A stretch of DNA of 64,000 bases from Neorhodopirellula pilleata (GTDB lineage: Bacteria > Planctomycetota > Planctomycetia > Pirellulales > Pirellulaceae), in the NCBI RefSeq assembly GCF_007859915.1, contig NZ_SJPM01000004.1, positions 430,881 to 494,880 of the forward strand, given 5' to 3'. The first letter of the stretch is position 1; each line of letters starts with the position of its first letter. The position numbers and the translations under genes are program-made. Positions 18,501 through 26,746 of the stretch are shown here, piece by piece. The notes below the pieces were generated by a model, which ran no database searches, was not told the origin of the DNA, and was given only the letters and a program-made list of their open reading frames with translations.

Positions 18501-21500
18501 TTCGGTCGACGACGACTTCGACATCCTGTTTGCGACGTGGATCGAGCGGTTTCGCTTCGTCGAGCGGCACCGTGGATCCGTCGATGCGAACGCGGGCGTA
18601 ACCGCTCGAACGCAGCGTCGCCCAAGTGTCCTTGGACGCTTCACCGGCTTGGACTTCGATCGGTGCCAACACCAACGCCTTGGTACCGGTGGGCAGTTCC
18701 AAAATTTTGTCGATGATTTGATCGGGCGTTTGGGTGCCGATCGGGATCTCGCAATCGGGACAGTACATCGTGCCCAATTTCGCGAACAGGATTCGGAAGT
18801 AATCGTAAACTTCCGTCACCGTGCCCACGGTACTGCGTGGCGAATGTCCGAGGTTCTTTTGTTCCAACGCGACCGCGGGCGACAAACCTTCGATTCGCTC
18901 GGCTTTGGGCTTTTGCACCTGGCCGATGAACTGCCGCGCGTAACTGGACAACGACTCGACGTACCGACGTTGTCCTTCGGCGTAGATCGTGTCCATCGCC
19001 ATCGAACTCTTGCCGCTGCCCGACGGCCCGCAAAAGACGGTCATCGCGTCCCTCGGAATCGACACACTGACGTGCCGCAGGTTGTGTTCTTCGGCTCCTT
19101 CGACGACCACGTGGGTGCGGGCTTGCGGCGGTGCGGTGATGACTTCGCGGATCGCTTTGGCGGCGGCTTTCGTCTTGCGACGCTTGATACCGAGAGTCCC
19201 CGCCAAAGCCTCTCCGGTGTAACTGTTGGTAACTTTTGCAACTTCCGACGGCCGTCCTTGAGCGATGATCTCGCCACCGCCGGCACCGCCTTCGACGCCC
19301 AAGTCGATGACCCAGTCGGCGGTTTTGATGACGTCGAGATTGTGTTCGACGATTACGATCGAATTGCCGCGATCGGCCAAACGATTGATCACCCCGAGCA
19401 ACAATTCGATGTCAGCAAAATGCAAGCCTGTGGTGGGTTCGTCGAGCACGTACAGTGTCGAACCGGTGTCCCGCCGCGAGAGTTCCCGAGACAGTTTGAT
19501 CCGTTGGGCCTCACCGCCGGAAAGGGTCGGGGAAGGTTGGCCGAGTTTGAGGTATTCCAACCCGACGTCGACGAGAGTTTGCAGTTTCTCGGCGATCTTG
19601 GGGATGTTTTCGAATAGTTGCAACGCTTCGCTGATGTCCATGTCGAGCACGTCGGCGATCGACTTGCCTTTGAACTTCACCGCCAACGTTTCGCGGTTGT
19701 ATCGTTGGCCTTGGCATACCGGGCACTGCACCCAAATGTCGGCCAGGAAATCCATCTCCAGCTTGGTCGCGCCGTTGCCGTCGCAGGCCGAGCAACGACC
19801 ACCGTCGACGTTGAAACTGAACCGGCCGACGGTGTAGCCGCGTGTTTTCGCGTCAGGCAACTTGGCGAACAAATTGCGAATTTCGTCGAACACCTTCACG
19901 TAGGTCGCCGGGTTGCTGCGTGGCGTCCGTCCGATCGGCGATTGATCGATCGCGATGGTCTTGTCGAGGTGTTCGACGCCTTCGATCGCGTCGTGGTCCC
20001 CTGGTTCGGATTCGGCGCCGTTGAGGTCGCGGCGGAGAGCGGGTTCCAAAATACCGCCGATCAGGGAACTCTTGCCGCTGCCCGAAACGCCGGTGACGCA
20101 CACGACCACGCCCAAAGGGATCGACGCGTCGACGTTCTTGAGGTTGTGAAACCGAGCGCCGCGGATATGCAGTTGTTTCGCCGGATCGATGTCACGAAGT
20201 TTTTCCGATGGCGTGATCGCGCGGCGTCCAGACAAGAACGCGCCCGTGACGCTTTCGGGGCAACCGGTGATCGCGTCGATCGTCCCCGAGGCGACGACAT
20301 GACCCCCGCGAACGCCGGGACCGGGACCGAAGTCGACGATCATGTCCGACGCACGCATCGTGTCTTCGTCGTGTTCGACGACGATCAACGTGTTTCCGGC
20401 GTCTCGAAGTCGCGTCAACGTCGCGATCAGTCGATCGTTGTCGCGCGGGTGCAATCCGATCGACGGTTCGTCGAGAATGTACAGCACCCCGGATAAGCCC
20501 GAGCCGATTTGACCGGCCAAGCGAATGCGTTGTGATTCGCCACCGGACAATGTCGGCGCGGTGCGTCCGAGCGTCAGGTAATCCAGTCCCACGCCTAGCA
20601 AGAAACCGATCCGGCCGCGGACCTCTTTCAAGACTTCCGTGGCGATCCGCGCGTCGGTGGGTGATAAGTCCACATCGGCAAAAAATTCCGCCAACTCCTC
20701 GATCGCCAGATCGCAAAGTTGCGGTAACGTTCGCGCGGGTTGATCGGCGAACGTGGGCGACGTGGTCGTGATCCGCACGGCCGAGGCTTGTGGATTGAGA
20801 CGACGACCGTGACAGTCGGGGCAATCCATCGTGGACATGTATTTTTCGAATTGTCGCAATTGCATCTTGTTGCGACTGGTTCGATAACGGTCGAGCAGTT
20901 CGGGAATCAATCCCTCAAAACTGCCGATGTATTTTTTGGCTTTTCGCCCCCCACGCCAGGTGAAGGTCATCGAATCGTCGGCGCCCCACAACCAAACGTG
21001 ACGTCCTTGCTCGGGCAGTTTTTCCCAAGCGGTTTCGAGCATCGTGCCGGGCTTGAGTTCCAAGACTTCGTCGATCGCATCGGCCACGCCGCGATAGATA
21101 TGTCGACGATAGCGACCGATATCCGCCCACTTGCCCAAAAGCGAGACGGCACCCTTGCGAACCGACAAAGAGGGATCGGGAATCAACAGTTCCGGCACGA
21201 ACGTGTACAAACGGCCGATGCCGTCGCACGAATGGCACATACCTTGGGGGCTGTTGAAACTGAACAACTGCGGCGTGGGGACGCGAAAGCTCGTTCCGCA
21301 CTGGCCGCAAGCGTAACGCGACGAGAACAGTCGGTCGTGCTTGGGTGCCGGGATGTCCTCCGCGTCGGCATCATTGACGGTGGCGATTAAGGTTGAATCG
21401 CCAAGCCTGAGTGCCAACTCGACCGCTTCGTTGATCCGGGCTCGATCGAGCGACGCGTCGAGTTTGCGAGGCACGATCAAACGATCAATGACGACTTCCA

Positions 21501-22176
21501 CATCGTGCCGGCGGGTACGGTCCAGCGGCGGTGGATCGGACAACCGGATCGTGTCGCCGTCGACACGGGCCCGGTTGAAGCCTTGTTTGCGGAGGTCCTC
21601 GAACAGGTCCTTGAACTCGCCTTTTTGGCCACGCACCAAGGGCGCGAGCACCCACAACGAAGCCACCTCGTCGGACACGGACCGGCCGCCACGGTCTTCT
21701 TCAAGATCGCCATCTTCGTTGAACGTCGACGGGTCGTATTGTTCGACGCATGCGAGCACGCGGCTAACGATCGCGTCGCCGGTTTGGGCTTGGATCGGGA
21801 TGTCGCAGTTCGGGCAGTAGCCGGTACCGACGCGGGCGAACAGGACTCGCAAGAAGTCGTAGATCTCGGTGATCGTGCCCACGGTGCTGCGGGGGTTGTT
21901 CCCGGTGGACTTTTGACTGATCGAGATCGACGGGCTCAATCCGGTGACCAGATCGACATCGGGTTTGGGCATTTGGCCCATGAACTGGCGGGCCGAATTG
22001 GACAGGCTTTCGACGTACCGGCGTTGGCCTTCGGCGTAGAGCGTGTCAAAGGCGAGAGACGACTTGCCGCTTCCCGAGACCCCCGAAAAACAGATCAATT
22101 GCCCGCGAGGCAGTGAAAGATCGATGTCCCGAAGGTTGTGTTCTCGAGCGCCCTTGACCGTGATTTCGCGTTGCAA
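15526..22176 (-). CDS. uvrA: Double-length excinuclease UvrA (two fused UvrA modules plus C-terminal extension)
   Basis: 2216 aa, against about 940 for a usual UvrA. Damage-recognition ATPase of nucleotide excision repair. Module 1 (1 to about 1000): Walker A GVSGSGKSS at 32-40 and again near 700, ABC signatures LSGGESQRIRLAGQ and LSGGEAQRIKLSRE, zinc clusters CGQC/CHSC and CSAC/CPVC. Module 2 (about 1020-1960): Walker A GPSGSGKSS near 1047 and 1692, signatures LSGGEAQRIRLAS and LSGGEAQRVKLAAE, zinc clusters CTCC/CSGC and CETC/CEEC. All four ATPase sites look intact (DEPS or DEPT Walker B). A Ser/Pro/Ala linker then leads to an unrecognised domain of about 130 residues to the end. TTG start, 55 bases after mcsB. 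Chlamydial UvrA is also roughly double length. Confidence 0.95.
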   Translation of the reverse strand: MQREITVKGAREHNLRDIDLSLPRGQLICFSGVSGSGKSSLAFDTLYAEGQRRYVESLSNSARQFMGQMPKPDVDLVTGLSPSISISQKSTGNNPRSTVGTITEIYDFLRVLFARVGTGYCPNCDIPIQAQTGDAIVSRVLACVEQYDPSTFNEDGDLEEDRGGRSVSDEVASLWVLAPLVRGQKGEFKDLFEDLRKQGFNRARVDGDTIRLSDPPPLDRTRRHDVEVVIDRLIVPRKLDASLDRARINEAVELALRLGDSTLIATVNDADAEDIPAPKHDRLFSSRYACGQCGTSFRVPTPQLFSFNSPQGMCHSCDGIGRLYTFVPELLIPDPSLSVRKGAVSLLGKWADIGRYRRHIYRGVADAIDEVLELKPGTMLETAWEKLPEQGRHVWLWGADDSMTFTWRGGRKAKKYIGSFEGLIPELLDRYRTSRNKMQLRQFEKYMSTMDCPDCHGRRLNPQASAVRITTTSPTFADQPARTLPQLCDLAIEELAEFFADVDLSPTDARIATEVLKEVRGRIGFLLGVGLDYLTLGRTAPTLSGGESQRIRLAGQIGSGLSGVLYILDEPSIGLHPRDNDRLIATLTRLRDAGNTLIVVEHDEDTMRASDMIVDFGPGPGVRGGHVVASGTIDAITGCPESVTGAFLSGRRAITPSEKLRDIDPAKQLHIRGARFHNLKNVDASIPLGVVVCVTGVSGSGKSSLIGGILEPALRRDLNGAESEPGDHDAIEGVEHLDKTIAIDQSPIGRTPRSNPATYVKVFDEIRNLFAKLPDAKTRGYTVGRFSFNVDGGRCSACDGNGATKLEMDFLADIWVQCPVCQGQRYNRETLAVKFKGKSIADVLDMDISEALQLFENIPKIAEKLQTLVDVGLEYLKLGQPSPTLSGGEAQRIKLSRELSRRDTGSTLYVLDEPTTGLHFADIELLLGVINRLADRGNSIVIVEHNLDVIKTADWVIDLGVEGGAGGGEIIAQGRPSEVAKVTNSYTGEALAGTLGIKRRKTKAAAKAIREVITAPPQARTHVVVEGAEEHNLRHVSVSIPRDAMTVFCGPSGSGKSSMAMDTIYAEGQRRYVESLSSYARQFIGQVQKPKAERIEGLSPAVALEQKNLGHSPRSTVGTVTEVYDYFRILFAKLGTMYCPDCEIPIGTQTPDQIIDKILELPTGTKALVLAPIEVQAGEASKDTWATLRSSGYARVRIDGSTVPLDEAKPLDPRRKQDVEVVVDRIVVSDDEKSRISDSVEQALSLGVGVIRIALADSQIDESEWQTVQHSQHLVCTCCGRSFNPVTPHHFSFNSAVGWCSGCDGLGTQTGTNPAALMGTPQQSLLEGASLLWPAVDHAVSRWMMRALSRTTGIPIDAPTELLTLSQKRILFHGLGPRWIEVRRADTVEPKAVTESGQTDHPAMRPAEKGHPNDILFRYQFKGFYPALEEAAKLTPGLRAKLESFVAEIDCSVCNGSRLREESAAVRFRGHTIGDLVHMPLDRLAVEVESWDLDRREQKIAGELVREVQSRVSFLRDVGLDYLTLHRGAATLSGGEAQRIRLASQLGSGLCGVLYVLDEPTIGLHPRDNKRLLSALHRLRDQGNTLLVVEHDYDVIAGSDYLCDFGPQAGRHGGNVVAEGPPMDIRPATESVTRPYLNREKQIPLPATRRPVFAPSGKPMVEFLQVRGAREHNLRNVDVNIPLGVLTAVTGPSGSGKSSLVNNIIYPVLARRLHRAKVKPGRHDAVDGLRYIHKVIRVDQSPLGNSPSSNPATYTGVFDLIRTEFADLPEARERRFTPRTFSFNVSGGRCETCEGSGQRKIEMHFLPDVWIPCEECNARRYNEDVLEVKLHGRSIADVLEMPCGEAVEVFADRPRIARVVQTLCDVGLDYVTLGQSAPTLSGGEAQRVKLAAELARPASGHTLYLLDEPTTGLHFSDIEKLLVVMQRLVEIGNSVVVIEHNLDVIKCADWVIDMGPGAGVHGGLVVYEGTPEGLAATARDDNASVTAPFLADTLAIANSDRADALPPPSVAVSDERSTVSTRSTGPIGNGAVAEPMSSRLGAAQEEPSNTDAGTSNAGETEVILQPWRALGRRWHTLPKGFPSGSQPQWPLELVDQTLNLLSKVAGEHALDYPAPDRVSVKLESGNPGESLPMWAELETKQPECVRLKLSGPKAAIDLEQLLSLDFLQDQPDAGTVDLSNAERVTITFNLKKLGDAESVHLKTFLQTHLDRTRCLT

Positions 22177-22231
22177 AACGAGTGTTGTTTTCTTGGTAGT
22201 GGGTTTGGGAATGGTGGCGTTATCGATTGTT

Positions 22232-23323
22232 TCAGTTCAATTCTTCGGGCGCGGCTCCCGCGTCGCGGAGATGACGTTGCAGGTAGTTCGCCCGCTCGAT
22301 GTGCCGGTCACTCGTCGTCAACACTCGGCCGTGCAGTTTTTGCAGGTGGGCCGGTTGGGTATGAATGAACAGTTTGTTGATCGTCGCGACTTCGACGTCG
22401 TCGATCAGGCCCAAGTTCACGCCCATGCGGACCTTGGAAAGGTAGTGCATCGTTTCTTCGCTGCTGATCTTGCGGGCGGTGCTGAGGATACCGAGCGCGC
22501 GGCTAACGTCATCATGGAGATCCTGTTCGCCTTTTTCGATCAAGAAGTCTCGCGCCTTGCGTTCGTAATCGATGATCCGCGGCACGACTTCGTTGCCGAC
22601 CATTTCGAGCAGTTCGTGTTCGGTGTGCCCGAGCGTGACCTGGTTACTGACCTGGTAAAAGTCGCCGGTGTACTGAGAGCCTTCGCCGTAGAGTCCGCGG
22701 ACGGTGACGTTGATCCGCTGCATGCTGCGGAAGACCTTTTCGATCTGTTGGGTGATCACCAAGCCGGGCAGGTGCAACATCACACTGACCCGTAGTCCGG
22801 TTCCGACGTTCGTCGGGCAGGCCGTCAGGTAACCGTACTGCGGATGAAACGCATAGAGCACTTCCCGCTCGATGGCGTTGTCGAGGGCGTCGATTTGGTC
22901 CCACGCGCTGAGCAGGTCCAAGCCTGAATGCATGACTTGGATTCGCAAGTGGTCCTCTTCGTTGACCATCACGGAAAACTGTTCGCACGGGTCGATGGCG
23001 ACGGCTCGGCTGCCTTCGGATTCGGCGATCTCGCGGCTGATCAGTTGCCGTTCGACGAGAAACTGGCGATCGATTTCCGATAGCGCGGCGACGTCGACGT
23101 ACTGGATGTCCTCCCATCCGGACAGGGCTTCGAGCCGTGTGCGGACTTGGCGTTCGATCTTCTTTCGATCGTCATCGCTGCATTTACGGATAAAGGGGAA
23201 GCCCGCCACGTTGCGGGCCAAGCGGATCCGGCTGCTGATGACGATATCTGATTCGGGTCCGGTGCCTTTGAGCCATTCTCCGCTGTTTTGGACCAAAGCC
23301 GATAAGTCTTTGGCTTCCTTCAT
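22232..23323 (-). CDS. mcsB: Protein arginine kinase
   Basis: 363 aa from an ATG overlapping the mcsA stop (ATGA); the frame stays open upstream but only inside mcsA. ATP:guanido phosphotransferase fold. Seen: VISSRIRLARNVAGFPF (substrate/ATP Arg), SVMVNEEDHLRIQ (conserved acidic loop), ACPTNVGTGLRVSVMLHLP (Cys and phosphate-binding loop) and RGLYGEGSQYTGDFYQVSNQ. In Firmicutes McsB phosphorylates Arg residues on misfolded proteins and on CtsR, marking them for ClpCP. Length equals the Bacillus enzyme. No ctsR or clpC is in the window, so its targets here are unknown. Probably co-transcribed with mcsA and uvrA. Confidence 0.93.
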   Translation of the reverse strand: MKEAKDLSALVQNSGEWLKGTGPESDIVISSRIRLARNVAGFPFIRKCSDDDRKKIERQVRTRLEALSGWEDIQYVDVAALSEIDRQFLVERQLISREIAESEGSRAVAIDPCEQFSVMVNEEDHLRIQVMHSGLDLLSAWDQIDALDNAIEREVLYAFHPQYGYLTACPTNVGTGLRVSVMLHLPGLVITQQIEKVFRSMQRINVTVRGLYGEGSQYTGDFYQVSNQVTLGHTEHELLEMVGNEVVPRIIDYERKARDFLIEKGEQDLHDDVSRALGILSTARKISSEETMHYLSKVRMGVNLGLIDDVEVATINKLFIHTQPAHLQKLHGRVLTTSDRHIERANYLQRHLRDAGAAPEELN

Positions 23324-23841
23324 GATGAGGCACCTGGGTGCTTGGGATCTCCTTGGATCTCGTTGATTTGGTCGCGAATGCGGGAGGCTTCTTCGTAGTC
23401 CTCGCGGGCCACGGCCGCCTCCATTTCTTTTCGCAAACTGATCAATTCGGCTTGGGTATCGACGTTCGCCTCGGCGCGGCTGGGGCGTTTGCCGGTGTGT
23501 TCCAACGAATCGTGGATATTGACGAGCAACGGGGTGAGGTCCGATTCGAAATGGATGTAATCCATCGGGCAACCGAGCCGTCCGGAGTTGCGGAACTCGA
23601 AAAACGTAATGCCGCAGGCGGGACACTCTTTTTGGTCGAGCTTTTTGAGTTCTTCCTTGGTTTGGCCGAGCTGCAATTGTTTCGCCAGAGCGCCCGTGAT
23701 CGTTTTGATCGGGCTGGGTTCGTCTTTTTGCAAGACCGTGCGGGCGTGTTGTTCGCACAAATGCAGGATCTGCGGGCCGCCCGGTTGGGTCAACTCGGTG
23801 ATGTGGAAGGTAGCCGGTTTATCGCAATACTGACATTTCAT
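23320..23841 (-). CDS. mcsA: McsA-type zinc and UVR-motif protein, activator of the arginine kinase
   Basis: 173 aa. Two cysteine pairs at the N-terminus (CQYCDKPATFHITEL and the later LHLCEQH) and a second zinc group (CPACGITFFEFRNSGRLGCP) bind zinc. The C-terminus has a UvrB/UvrC (UVR) helix pair, LRKEMEAAVAREDYEEASRI, at about 138-157. McsA stimulates McsB and delivers substrates. The stop overlaps the mcsB start by four bases. First gene of a likely mcsA-mcsB-uvrA transcript. The region upstream (23842-24272) holds a family B repeat. Confidence 0.92.
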   Translation of the reverse strand: MKCQYCDKPATFHITELTQPGGPQILHLCEQHARTVLQKDEPSPIKTITGALAKQLQLGQTKEELKKLDQKECPACGITFFEFRNSGRLGCPMDYIHFESDLTPLLVNIHDSLEHTGKRPSRAEANVDTQAELISLRKEMEAAVAREDYEEASRIRDQINEIQGDPKHPGASS

Positions 23842-24272
23842 GGGGATCTCGATAGCGTGGTTGTCGTATTACGGTTCCCCGAACGATCGGTTCAGAGAGA
23901 TCGGTTCAGCCCCACGGCAAAGCTCGGGCTCTTCGCCAAGCTCGGGCAGAGGATTCTATCGCTGGGGTAAAGGGTGTCAACGAAGGGGCGGTCGCGTAGC
24001 GTGCGATTTAAACGCGATTGAGACAAGCCCGACGCGCGAGCGAGTGAATTGGGCGTTTTCGTTTAACGGCAAGCCGCAGGCGCCCGCGTTTTCAAGCTCT
24101 TTCGCCTGCGGCTTGCCGTTAAACGATTCAATCAACAGATCGTTGCGCGTCGGGCTTGTAGGTTGCGGCGTCGCCGCATTGAAAGGCCGGCGACGTGGTA
24201 GCTTGTCGGGGACGGGCCGGTCGGGCTATAGTCACCCCCGAGGCGCCGTCGTCACTACTACGAGTTCAATCT
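23842..24272. other. Spacer between divergent mcsA and K+ channel genes
   Basis: 431 bases that must hold the promoters of both mcsA and the channel gene. The centre is taken by the family B element at 24023-24159. No CtsR-like direct heptad repeat was seen near mcsA. The frame upstream of the channel ATG lacks family character. Confidence 0.5.
24023..24159. repeat. Family B inverted repeat, copy 2
   Basis: Perfect 23-bp arms at 24060-24082 and 24103-24125, the same sequence as copy 1 at 7449-7514 but with a different 20-base loop. Perfect 15-bp outer arms lie at 24023-24037 and 24145-24159 (ACAAGCCCGACGCGC and complement). The tract ATTGGGCGTTTTCG beside the left arm is found on the right side of copy 1, so the two copies are inserted in opposite orientation. 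Confidence 0.88.
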
Positions 24273-25337
24273 ATGAACCCCACCCCCTTTCGTCGAGTAT
24301 TCGTCGGCTTGGGAGTGTTTTTACTCGTATGTCTGCTCGCTTTCTTGGGATATGTCCGCGAGGGCTGGTCTGCGGGCGACGCCGTTTACATGGTCGTGAT
24401 CACGATCTTTGGCGTGGGTTATGGCGAGGTCCAGCCCGTTCAAACGCCTTCTTTGCGGACCCTGACGATCCTGGTCATCGTGTTCGGGTACGGGGCGGCG
24501 GTCTACGCCGTGGGCGGTTTCATTCAAGTTCTGATTGACGGCGAGTTGCAATCCGCGTTTAGGAGCCGAAAGATGAGTCAAGGTATCGCCAGTCTTCGCA
24601 ACCACACGATCCTGTGCGGCTACGGCCGGATGGGGATGATTGTCGCCGAAGAGCTTAAACAGCTCGAGCATCCGTTCCTAATCCTCGACGAGAGCGAATC
24701 GCGAGTCGCCCAGGCGCAGGCGGCGGGGTACTTGGCCATGGTGGGCAGCGCCACCGAAGAGGAATCGCTCAAAAAGGCCGGCATCGAGCACGCCCGTTCG
24801 ATCGCCACGATGTTGCCCGACGATGCACTCAACGCGTTCGTCTGCGTTACCGTTCGCGATCTAAATAAGAGTGTCGAGATCATTTCGCGCGGGGAATCGC
24901 TGCACGTCGAAAAACGCTTGCGACGATGTGGGGCCGATCATGTCGTGATGGCGGCCGCGATCAGTGCCAAACGAACGACGCAATTGATTGCCCAACCGAC
25001 CGCCGCCAGCCTTTTGGCGAGCAACGGTTCGACCCGCGACTTGCGGGACGAACTGTCCACGATCGGGTTGCAAATGGAGGAATTGCAAATCGGCGCGACC
25101 TCGCATTTGGCCAACCGCACGCTCGGCGAAATCGAAGTTCGAGGCAATCGGGGCTTTTTAATCGTCGCGGTTCGCGGCGCCGGCGGGAACATCGACATGA
25201 ACCCTTCGGGCGACCGAAAACTGTCGGCGGGAGACCGCGTGATCGTCGTCGGTCATCGCGACGATATCGCGGCATTGTGCCAAGCCCACACGCTCAAACG
25301 ACAGCGCATGACCTACCGGGGCGCGACGCTTTCGTGA
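24273..25337 (+). CDS. Potassium channel protein with TrkA-N/TrkA-C (RCK) domain
   Basis: 354 aa from the ATG at 24273; an upstream GTG at 24195 adds an unlikely Arg-rich lead. A two-helix channel: TM1 about 8-28, pore loop with the filter at 47-51 (TIFGVGYGE), TM2 about 64-84. The RCK domain starts with the Rossmann motif ILCGYGRMG (about 109-117) and ends with a TrkA-C domain (about 260-340), which binds regulatory ligands. The filter reads GVGYG rather than the usual TVGYG, and still has the GYG that coordinates K+. Single gene. Confidence 0.88.
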   Translation: MNPTPFRRVFVGLGVFLLVCLLAFLGYVREGWSAGDAVYMVVITIFGVGYGEVQPVQTPSLRTLTILVIVFGYGAAVYAVGGFIQVLIDGELQSAFRSRKMSQGIASLRNHTILCGYGRMGMIVAEELKQLEHPFLILDESESRVAQAQAAGYLAMVGSATEEESLKKAGIEHARSIATMLPDDALNAFVCVTVRDLNKSVEIISRGESLHVEKRLRRCGADHVVMAAAISAKRTTQLIAQPTAASLLASNGSTRDLRDELSTIGLQMEELQIGATSHLANRTLGEIEVRGNRGFLIVAVRGAGGNIDMNPSGDRKLSAGDRVIVVGHRDDIAALCQAHTLKRQRMTYRGATLS

Positions 25338-25380
25338 CCCAGAGCGATGCCGCGGCGGCTTGCAACGGATGCTTCGGGAC

Positions 25381-25403
25381 TGGCGACTGAAAGTCGCTGC
25401 CAC
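25381..25403. repeat. Family D short palindromic unit, solo copy
   Basis: TGGCGACTGAAAGTCGCTGC continuing to CAC, 43 bases after the channel gene stop. The same core (GGCGACTTTCAGTCGCC and complement) forms the inner hairpin of the larger element at 50833-50950. Confidence 0.6.
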
Positions 25404-25537
25404 TTCTCTGGACTCGATGCCTGATAACTCACGTGATAACTCAATCGCCCCCCGGGATTGGCTTGGCAAATTCACGACGATAAGCTGTAACTCTTTGTTA
25501 AGAATTGCTATCCCCTCTACTTCTCAACGTTCTCTCC

Positions 25538-26476
25538 ATGCAAACCCGCCAACTCGGAAACACGGATTTACAACTTCCCGTCATCGGTTTCGGTGCCTCG
25601 TCGCTCGGTGCCGAATTTCGTGCCGTCGGTTTGGACGAGGTCTTCGCCAGCGTTCGGGCGGCCTTGGAATTAGGCATGAACCTGATCGACACGTCGGCTT
25701 ATTACGGCCGCGGCATGTCGGAGGTGCTCTTGGGGATCGAATTGCAAAACGTACCTCGGGAAGATTACATCCTGTGCAGCAAGCTCGGGCGGTACGCGCC
25801 GCAGCATTTTGATTTCTCGGCCAAGCGGGTCGCCGAAAGTGTGGACGTGAGCTTGCATCGCTTGCGCACGGACCATCTGGACATCATGCTCTGTCACGAC
25901 ATCGAATTCGTGCCGTTGAATCAGATCATCGAGGAAACCCTGCCGGCGCTGCGAAAGGCACAGCAGCAAGGCAAAGTTCGCTACGTCGGCATCAGCGGAT
26001 ACCCGATGAAGATCTTCCGCGAAGTGGCCGCGAAGGCGGACTTAGATTGCATCCTTTCGTACAACCAGTACACGCTTCAAAACACCCGATTGGCCGACGA
26101 GATCGTGCCGCTGCTGAAGCCCCAAGGCGTCGGAATCATGAACGCGGGACCGTTTGCGGCCCGGTTGCTGACCGATGCTCCGCTGCCGGATTGGCACAAG
26201 GATTCCCAAGAAGTCAAAGACGCCGCTCGCAAGGCGGCTGAGTTTTGCCGCGACCACGGCGTCGATATCGCCCACGCGGCCCTGCAGTTCTCGTGTTCCA
26301 ACCCTGGCATGGCGACCACGATCGCCGGCAGCGCCAACCCGGAAAACATCCGCAAGTGGGCCGCATGGCTGGAACAACCGATCGACGAGGCCTTGATCGC
26401 AGAGATCATCGCGATTTTTGCACCGGTGAAGAATGTCAGTCATCTCGAAGGGCTTCCCGAGAACAACGACGAATGA
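25538..26476 (+). CDS. Aldo/keto reductase
   Basis: 312 aa from the ATG at 25538, whose N-terminus MQTRQLGNTDLQLPVIGFGA is the family start; the frame is open further up without similarity. NADPH-dependent TIM barrel of the L-galactose-dehydrogenase-like group. Catalytic tetrad: Asp51 (LIDTS), Tyr55/56, Lys82 (LCSKLG) and His120 (MLCHDIEF). Near the C-terminus IAGSANPENIRKWAAWLEQP binds the cofactor phosphate. Substrate unknown. Single gene, about 270 bases before the giant secreted protein. Confidence 0.92.
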   Translation: MQTRQLGNTDLQLPVIGFGASSLGAEFRAVGLDEVFASVRAALELGMNLIDTSAYYGRGMSEVLLGIELQNVPREDYILCSKLGRYAPQHFDFSAKRVAESVDVSLHRLRTDHLDIMLCHDIEFVPLNQIIEETLPALRKAQQQGKVRYVGISGYPMKIFREVAAKADLDCILSYNQYTLQNTRLADEIVPLLKPQGVGIMNAGPFAARLLTDAPLPDWHKDSQEVKDAARKAAEFCRDHGVDIAHAALQFSCSNPGMATTIAGSANPENIRKWAAWLEQPIDEALIAEIIAIFAPVKNVSHLEGLPENNDE

Positions 26477-26598
26477 TTCGCGACAGAAATGGAAAAGTAG
26501 GTGTGCTTCGATACCTCCGGTTTTGCGGATTACACTGGTTCGAAATGCTCTTGGGGGAACTTTAACGGCTGCAAGGGCATCGGAATGATGGCATTTCG

Positions 26599-26626
26599 TT
26601 GACAGTTGCCTCTCCCTAACTAGACT
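26599..26626 (+). promoter_or_regulatory. Candidate sigma-70-type promoter for the giant secreted protein gene
   Basis: TTGACA at 26599-26604, a 16-base spacer, and TAGACT at 26621-26626 (4 of 6 to the -10 consensus). It lies about 120 bases before the ATG at 26747, in an otherwise featureless spacer. Based on consensus match alone. Confidence 0.4.
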
Positions 26627-26746
26627 CGCGTCTGAAGAATTGAATTACGATCCGAGAATTGGTTCGATTCTGCGACCGCTTTTCCTTTTCAGGGCCTTGC
26701 CCTCGGCATCCCCGCCCCAATCAGGCCCCCTCGCCAGAGACCCTCG

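Noticed and set aside
16294..20496. Several plus-strand frames of 290-505 codons
   Set aside because: All are antisense to uvrA, which has intact motifs in its own frame over the whole stretch.
15526..22176. Assembly error joining two uvrA genes
   Set aside because: The frame is open through the joint, the two modules differ in sequence, and double-length UvrA is known from Chlamydiae.
22232..23758. 508-codon version of mcsB
   Set aside because: The first 145 codons are mcsA in another frame. The ATG at 23323 gives the standard 363-aa McsB and an ATGA overlap.
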